A DNA stretch of 64,000 nucleotides from Bog-756 sp963699055 (GTDB lineage: Bacteria; Actinomycetota; Acidimicrobiia; Acidimicrobiales; RAAP-2): the NCBI GenBank assembly GCA_963699055.1, contig CAVOTA010000003.1, positions 62,001-126,000 on the forward strand, in the 5' to 3' direction. The first letter of the stretch is position 1; each line of letters begins with the position of its first letter. A program made the position numbers and the translations under genes. Below, piece by piece: positions 59,277 through 64,000 of this stretch. Under the pieces are notes generated by a model, which was not told the origin of the DNA, searched no databases, and saw only the letters and a list, made by a program, of their open reading frames with translations.

Positions 59277-60236
59277 GTGACGAAGCCGGCCGAGGCCGTG
59301 GACCGCCCCGACGACGGACCCGTCGCCCCGGGCACGCCGTCGGAGTCGTTGGCGCGCGGGCTGGCCCGCCTGGCGCGGCCCCGCCAGTGGATCAAGAACC
59401 TGCTGGTCTTCGTGGCGCCGGCCGCCGCCGGCGTCCTGTTCCACCGTTCCGTCCTGTGGCACGCCGCCGGCGCCTTCGGCATCTTCTGCCTGGCCGCCAC
59501 CGGCACCTACTACCTCAACGACGCCATCGACGCGGCCGCCGACCGCCGGCACCCGACCAAGCGCCACCGTCCGGTGGCCGCCGGTGTGGTCCCGGTGCCG
59601 CTGGCCATCGCCGTCGGGATCGCGCTGCTGGCCGTGTCGGTGGCGCTCGCCGTCCTGCTCGCCGGGTGGCACCTGGGTGTGGTGATGGGCGCCTATGCGG
59701 CGGTGCAGCTGGCGTACTCCTTCGGCCTGAAGAACGAGCCGATCCTCGACCTGGCGTGCGTCAGCGCCGGGTTCATCCTGCGGGCCATCGCCGGCGGCGT
59801 GGCCACCTCGGTCACCCTGTCCAATTGGTTCCTCATCGTGGTGTCGTTCGGCTCCCTGCTCGTGGTCACCGGCAAGCGCTCCGGGGAGAAGCGCCTCCTG
59901 GCCGAAGGTGACACCGACCACACCGCCGTCCGCCAGACCCTCGGTCTCTACACGCCGTCGTTCCTGACCACCGTGCGGACCCTGTCCGCCGCCGTCACCG
60001 TCAGCGCCTACTGCCTGTGGGCGTTCGAGCGCGCCGCCGAGGTCCACCCCGGCCACGACCCCATCTGGTTCCAGCTGACGATCATCCCCTTCGTGATCGC
60101 CTTGCTCCACGTCCTGCGCCTCCTCGACTCGGGTCAGGGGGCGGCACCCGAGGAGCTGGCCCTGCGGGACCACCGTCTGCAGATCTACGGGATCTGCTGG
60201 GTGGCGCTGTTCGCCGTCGGGGTCTACGCCACGTGA
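59277..60236 (+). CDS. UbiA-family prenyltransferase, decaprenyl-phosphate phosphoribosyltransferase-like
   Basis: A 319-residue polytopic membrane enzyme expected to transfer phosphoribose from PRPP to decaprenyl phosphate, the first step to decaprenyl-phosphoryl arabinose. About nine helices. The aspartate motif is YYLNDAIDAAADRRHPTKRH (NDxxDxxxD, about 82-101), typical of UbiA-fold proteins of this branch. The GTG at 59277 has GAGGA upstream. Its stop overlaps the dprE1 start (GTGA), and the gene order matches the mycobacterial pathway steps. Confidence 0.88.
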   Translation: MTKPAEAVDRPDDGPVAPGTPSESLARGLARLARPRQWIKNLLVFVAPAAAGVLFHRSVLWHAAGAFGIFCLAATGTYYLNDAIDAAADRRHPTKRHRPVAAGVVPVPLAIAVGIALLAVSVALAVLLAGWHLGVVMGAYAAVQLAYSFGLKNEPILDLACVSAGFILRAIAGGVATSVTLSNWFLIVVSFGSLLVVTGKRSGEKRLLAEGDTDHTAVRQTLGLYTPSFLTTVRTLSAAVTVSAYCLWAFERAAEVHPGHDPIWFQLTIIPFVIALLHVLRLLDSGQGAAPEELALRDHRLQIYGICWVALFAVGVYAT

Positions 60237-61684
60237 GGGCGCCCGCCGGCCGCCGCCGGCTGCTCACCGGCTGGGGACGGACGGCACCCACCGCCGCCGA
60301 TGTCGTCCACGCCGTGCACCCGTCCCTGGTCGACGAGGCCATGGCCGCCGCCACCGGCCCGCCCGGTCCCCACCGTGGTCGGGGACTGGTCGCCCGGGGG
60401 ATGGGCCGCAGCTACGGCGACGCCGCCCAGAACGCCGGGGGCACCGTCGTGGACGCCACCTGGCTCGACGACGTCCGGAGCGTCGACCTCGTCACCGGCC
60501 TCGTCACGGTCGGTGCCGGCATCAGCCTCCAGACCCTGATGGAGCGGTTCGTCCCGCTCGGGTGGTTCGTGCCGGTGACCCCGGGGACCCGCCTGGTCTC
60601 GGTCGGCGGTGCCGTCGCCGCCGACATCCACGGCAAGAACCACCACGTCGACGGCAGCTTCTGCTCCCACGTCGAGTCGATGACGCTGGTGACGCCCACC
60701 GGCACCCGGACGGTGTCGCCCTCCGTGGACGCCGACCTGTTCTGGGCCACGGCCGGCGGCATGGGCCTCACCGGCGTGGTGACGGAGGCCACGCTGCGGA
60801 TGATCCCGGTCGAGACGAGCTACATGCTCGTGGACACCGAGCGCGCCGTGGACCTCGACGACGTGATGGACAAGATGCTGACCGGCGACGACGCCTACCG
60901 CTACTCGGTGGCGTGGATCGACTGCCAGTCGACCGGCAGCCGGCTGGGCCGGTCGGTGCTGACCCGCGGTGACCACGCACGGCTGGCCGACCTGCCCGCC
61001 CGCCTGGCCGCGGACCCGGACCGGGCACGGGCCTTCGTACCCCGACAGCTGGCGCGGGTGCCGCTCACCCCGCCGAGCGGCCTGCTCAACCCCCTCACCG
61101 TCGGCGCCTTCAACGAGTTCTGGTTCCGCAAGGCACCCAAGCGCCAGCTGGGCAGGCCCCACCACATGACGGGGTTCTTCCACCCGCTCGACGGCGTCGG
61201 CGAGTGGAACCGCCTCTACGGCGGCCGTGGGTTCCTGCAGTACCAGTTCGTCGTCCCGGACGCGGCGGCCGAGACGGTGCGTCGGGTCATCGAGCGGCTC
61301 ACCGAGGTGCGCCTCGCCTCGTTCCTGGCCGTGCTGAAGCGGTTCGGCCCCGGCGATCCCGGACCGCTGTCGTTCCCCATGCCGGGATGGACCCTGGCCC
61401 TCGACCTGCCCGTCGGGCACGAGGCCCTCGACCAGCTCCTCGACGACCTCGACCAGGAGGTGCTGGCGGCCGGTGGGCGCATCTACCTGGCCAAGGACTC
61501 GCGGCTGGCGCCGGACACCTTCCGGGCCATGTACCCCGGGGTCGACCGGTTCCAGGAGGTCCGGGCCGGCGTCGACCCCGACGGTGTCCTCCGGTCGGAC
61601 CTGGGCCGGCGCCTGGGCCTCTGCTCGGACGCACCCGCCCCCACCCCCCGACCCACCAGATCCAAGGAACGGAAGCCACGATGA
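60233..61684 (+). CDS. dprE1: Decaprenylphosphoryl-beta-D-ribose oxidase DprE1 (FAD-dependent)
   Basis: Oxidises decaprenylphosphoryl ribose to the 2-keto sugar, which DprE2 then reduces to the arabinose donor. The 483-residue protein has the VAO-type FAD domain (GRGLVARGMGRSYGDAAQN, PVTPGTRLVSVGGAVAADIH) and the DprE1 signature HGKNHHVDGSFCSHV. In the substrate-binding half, RIYLAKDSRLAPDTFRAMYP aligns with the mycobacterial enzyme. The benzothiazinone-reactive Cys387 of M. tuberculosis (in GWNVCVDFPI) is Ala389 here (GWTLALDLPV). Overlaps both neighbours by 4 bp. Confidence 0.92.
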   Translation: MRAPAGRRRLLTGWGRTAPTAADVVHAVHPSLVDEAMAAATGPPGPHRGRGLVARGMGRSYGDAAQNAGGTVVDATWLDDVRSVDLVTGLVTVGAGISLQTLMERFVPLGWFVPVTPGTRLVSVGGAVAADIHGKNHHVDGSFCSHVESMTLVTPTGTRTVSPSVDADLFWATAGGMGLTGVVTEATLRMIPVETSYMLVDTERAVDLDDVMDKMLTGDDAYRYSVAWIDCQSTGSRLGRSVLTRGDHARLADLPARLAADPDRARAFVPRQLARVPLTPPSGLLNPLTVGAFNEFWFRKAPKRQLGRPHHMTGFFHPLDGVGEWNRLYGGRGFLQYQFVVPDAAAETVRRVIERLTEVRLASFLAVLKRFGPGDPGPLSFPMPGWTLALDLPVGHEALDQLLDDLDQEVLAAGGRIYLAKDSRLAPDTFRAMYPGVDRFQEVRAGVDPDGVLRSDLGRRLGLCSDAPAPTPRPTRSKERKPR

Positions 61685-62442
61685 TCGACGCCACCGGGCG
61701 CCCCCAGTCCGTACTCGTGCTCGGGGGCGCCTCCGAGATCGCCCAGGCCGTCGTGGCCGGGCTCGTGCCCGGACGGTGCCGGACGGTGGTCCTGGCGGGC
61801 CGGCCGAGCGAGCGCCTCGACGCCGCCGCGGACGCGGCCCGGGCGGCCGGGGCCGACACCGTGGAGACGGTGGCCTTCGACACCACCGACCTGGGCGGCA
61901 GCCCGGCGGTGGTCGAGGACGCCTTCACCCGGTTCGGCGACATCGACCTGGTGCTGGCGGCGGCCGGTGCGCTGGGCGACCAGGGCGCCCTCGAGGCCGA
62001 TCCCCGGGCGGCGGCCGAGCTGATCACCACCAACTTCACCGGGCTGGCCGCCGCCCTGCTGGCCGCCGCCGGCTGCATGCGGACCCAGGGCTACGGGCGG
62101 ATCGTGGTGATCTCGTCGGTGGCCGGCGACCGGCCCCGGAAGGCCAACTACATCTACGGGTCGACCAAGTCGGGCCTGGACGCCTTCGCCCAGGGTCTGG
62201 GCGACTCGTTGGTGGGGACGGGCGTCGGGGTGACCGTGGTCCGCCCCGGGTTCGTGGTCGGCCGCATGACCGAGGGGATGGACCCGGCTCCGTTCGCCAC
62301 CACCCCCGAGGAGGTGGCCGGCGCCGTCGTGCGGGGGATCGCATCGGGGGCCGACGTGGTCTACGCCCCGCCGGTGCTGCGCTGGGTCTTCGCCGTCATG
62401 AAGCTGCTCCCCCGGGCGCTGTGGCGCCGCATGCCCGGCTGA
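61681..62442 (+). CDS. dprE2: Decaprenylphosphoryl-2-keto-ribose reductase DprE2 (SDR)
   Basis: NADH-dependent partner of DprE1. A 253-residue short-chain dehydrogenase: cofactor motif VLVLGGASEIAQAVV, NAG-like AAAGALGDQ, the catalytic Ser in VVISSVAGDRPRKANYIYG with Tyr and Lys in YGSTKSG, and a hydrophobic C-terminal stretch (VFAVMKLLPRALWRR) for membrane association. The ATG overlaps the dprE1 stop. Confidence 0.92.
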   Translation: MIDATGRPQSVLVLGGASEIAQAVVAGLVPGRCRTVVLAGRPSERLDAAADAARAAGADTVETVAFDTTDLGGSPAVVEDAFTRFGDIDLVLAAAGALGDQGALEADPRAAAELITTNFTGLAAALLAAAGCMRTQGYGRIVVISSVAGDRPRKANYIYGSTKSGLDAFAQGLGDSLVGTGVGVTVVRPGFVVGRMTEGMDPAPFATTPEEVAGAVVRGIASGADVVYAPPVLRWVFAVMKLLPRALWRRMPG

Positions 62443-62451
62443 GCCGCCACC

Positions 62452-63249
62452 TCACTCCACCAGCGTGCGGGCGTGGTCCGGGACGTAGGTGTACAGGTCC
62501 CGCGGCGGCCGGTGGTAGCCGTCCTCGTCCAACCGCTTCGGCAGCTTCAGCCGGGTCTCGTCCACCGGGACGTAGGGGACGCGGCCGAGCAGGTGGGCGA
62601 TGCAGTTGATCCGGGCGGCACGTTTGTCCTCGGCGTCGACCACGTACCAGGGCGACTCGGGCGTGTCGGTGCGCTGGAACATGGCGTCCTTGGCGCGGGA
62701 GTACTCGGTCCACCGCTGGCGGGCCTCCAAGTCCATCGGGGTCAGCTTCCACCGTCGCCGCGGGTCGTCGACCCGGGCCTGGAACCGTCGCTCCTGCTCG
62801 GTGTCGCTGACCGAGAACCAGTACTTGACCAGGATGATCCCGTCCTGGATCAGCAGCTGCTCGAAGACGGGGCACTGGGCCAGGAACCGGTGGTACTCCT
62901 CGGCCGTGCAGAACCCCATGACGTGCTCGACCCCGGCCCGGTTGTACCAGGACCGGTCGAACAGGACGAGCTCGCCGGCGGCGGGCAGGTGGGCCACGTA
63001 GCGCTGGAAGTACCACTCGGTGCGCTCGCGTTCGGTCGGTGTCGACAGCGCCACGATCTTGCAGATCCGGGGGCTCAGGTACTCCGCCACCCGCTTGATG
63101 GCGCTGCCCTTGCCGGCCGCGTCCCGGCCCTCGAACACCACGACGACCCGGGCCCCGCTCCGGCGGATCCACTCGGTCATGGTGGTCAGCTCGCCCTGGA
63201 GCCGGAGCAGCTCCGCCTCGTAGACCCGCTTCGGCATCGACCGGCCCAT
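62452..63249 (-). CDS. ppk2: Polyphosphate kinase 2 (PPK2)
   Basis: Transfers phosphate between polyphosphate and nucleotides. The 265-residue protein has Walker A FEGRDAAGKGSAIKR (about 40-54), Walker B VLFDRSWYNRAGVEHVMG, and the lid-module end DTPESPWYVVDAEDKRAARI. Class I (single-domain, making ADP/GDP or ATP/GTP) fits the length. GAGGAGG precedes the ATG. Converges on dprE2. Confidence 0.94.
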   Translation of the reverse strand: MGRSMPKRVYEAELLRLQGELTTMTEWIRRSGARVVVVFEGRDAAGKGSAIKRVAEYLSPRICKIVALSTPTERERTEWYFQRYVAHLPAAGELVLFDRSWYNRAGVEHVMGFCTAEEYHRFLAQCPVFEQLLIQDGIILVKYWFSVSDTEQERRFQARVDDPRRRWKLTPMDLEARQRWTEYSRAKDAMFQRTDTPESPWYVVDAEDKRAARINCIAHLLGRVPYVPVDETRLKLPKRLDEDGYHRPPRDLYTYVPDHARTLVE

Positions 63250-63326
63250 GTCCGCCTCCTCTGCGTCCCCGTCGGTGGCGGGCCGCCCGGCGCGGCCCCC
63301 GGGAGCGACCCTAGGCCGACCGGAGT

Positions 63327-64000
63327 TCAGCTGCGGTAGTGGGACGGGGCGGCCGGTGTCGCGTAGGGGCGGACCGACATGGTGACGAAGTCACGTGAGA
63401 GCGAGGAGAAGTAGCGCGACGGATAGGTCTGCTCGTCATAGGTGAGCAGGGTGCCGCTGGTGCCGGAGGCCGGCGCCCCGTAGGGGAGGTCGAAGTGGGT
63501 GAAGTTGACCCAGTCGGTGTTGATGTCCAGCTCCATGGCCCGGACCGCACCTGCCCGGACCAGCACGTCGGCCAGGTCGACGATGGAGAGCCCGGTGCCG
63601 CCCACGTAGACGAGGGCGCCGTCGGCGGTCACCCCGAGCCCCGACCGCCACACCTGGACCCGGCCCCCGAGGGTGTTGCCCCACCGGCTGTTGTCGTTGG
63701 CGTTCAGCCCGGCCACCGGCCGGCCGTCGTCCACCAGCAGGTCGAGGTTCTGGCGCACGGCCACGGTGGTGGGGGCCATGGCCACCTCGGAGCCCCACGA
63801 GCCGATCTGCACGTTGCCCGACGAGTCGATGACCAGCGACGCCTTGCCGGCCACCAGCGGGTAGGCGGTGACGCCGTCGAGGTAGAAGCCGCCCTGGGCG
63901 TCCTGCATCCGGAAGCCCGAGTTGAAGGCGGCGTCGAGGGTGTCGAGTGCCGCCCCGGTGATCGGGGCCATGTCGGTGAAGGTCTGGCCGGTGCCGGGGA
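63327..64000 (-). CDS. Phosphodiester glycosidase-like (NAGPA/DUF2233) protein, 5' end outside window
   Basis: The visible 3' part (over 220 codons, no start in the window) belongs to the phosphodiester-glycosidase / NAGPA-type domain: FNSGFRMQDAQGGFYLDG, then VAMAPTTVAVRQNLDLLVDDG and GADG-like calls ending in AMELDINTDWVNFTHFDL. These domains are usually secreted and remove sugar groups from phosphodiesters or act on cell-wall glycans. The frame runs off the right edge without a stop, so the N terminus and any signal peptide are unseen. Confidence 0.82.
   Translation of the reverse strand, partial: PGTGQTFTDMAPITGAALDTLDAAFNSGFRMQDAQGGFYLDGVTAYPLVAGKASLVIDSSGNVQIGSWGSEVAMAPTTVAVRQNLDLLVDDGRPVAGLNANDNSRWGNTLGGRVQVWRSGLGVTADGALVYVGGTGLSIVDLADVLVRAGAVRAMELDINTDWVNFTHFDLPYGAPASGTSGTLLTYDEQTYPSRYFSSLSRDFVTMSVRPYATPAAPSHYRS

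Overview
The window is high-GC, densely coded chromosomal DNA from an actinomycete-type bacterium (phylum Actinomycetota). Two WhiB-family regulators, an F420-type LLM oxidoreductase, the UPF0182 / YlbL-like / DUF2342 group, a mycobacterial Sdh1-like succinate dehydrogenase and a decaprenylphosphoryl-ribose oxidase (dprE1-dprE2-prenyltransferase) cluster all point there. Threonine-rich secreted stalks and the overall gene mix make me think of class Acidimicrobiia, but that is inference from memory, not a computed placement. Many start codons lie only 6-9 nt after a TAnnnT box, so leaderless transcription looks common.

Layout. 1-16 kb: a flavin monooxygenase, purU, a TetR-controlled MFS pump, an amidase-like cell-wall protein, an ECF42-type sigma factor with its DGPF/YCII partner, an esterase, monomeric isocitrate dehydrogenase, an MntP-like exporter, a four-gene fully overlapping ArsR operon, an amidohydrolase and an NTF2-like protein. 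16.07-21.5 kb: a small genomic island inserted in the initiator tRNA-Met gene. It is bounded by 46-bp direct repeats and carries a broken hsdM remnant, an AlbA_2/HATPase-type gene, an SRPBCC protein and a MarR/VOC pair; no integrase is visible. 21.6-32.5 kb: an envelope block with UPF0182, a DivIVA-like coiled coil ending in a phage-head-type Cys/His motif, a YlbL-type PDZ-Lon protease, a HEAT-repeat protein, MreB, an HtrA-like pseudoprotease and a DUF2342 protein.

32.8-45 kb: two WhiB genes, formiminotransferase, a MoxR-like AAA/VWA pair, succinate dehydrogenase, an SCP2 protein, two VOC proteins and an MFS-cNMP-binding fusion. 45-50 kb: malate dehydrogenase, an LLM protein, GNAT, and an active ClpP divergent from an XRE regulator coupled to a catalytically dead ClpP paralogue. 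50-59 kb: one-carbon and purine genes (metF, folD, purH, purN), sucCD, a HAD phosphatase and a B12-binding mutase subunit. 59-64 kb: the three-gene decaprenyl-phosphoryl-arabinose cluster, PPK2 and the end of a phosphodiester glycosidase-like gene that runs off the window.

Functionally the region combines TCA-cycle enzymes (icd, sdh, sucCD, mdh) with folate one-carbon and purine metabolism (purU, ftcD, metF, folD, purH, purN) and envelope genes. Several local regulators sit at clear palindromes (TetR, ArsR, MarR and XRE types). A recurring theme is enzymes whose catalytic residues are lost: the HtrA-like protein, the second ClpP, the DUF2342 protein and one zinc ligand of the amidase.
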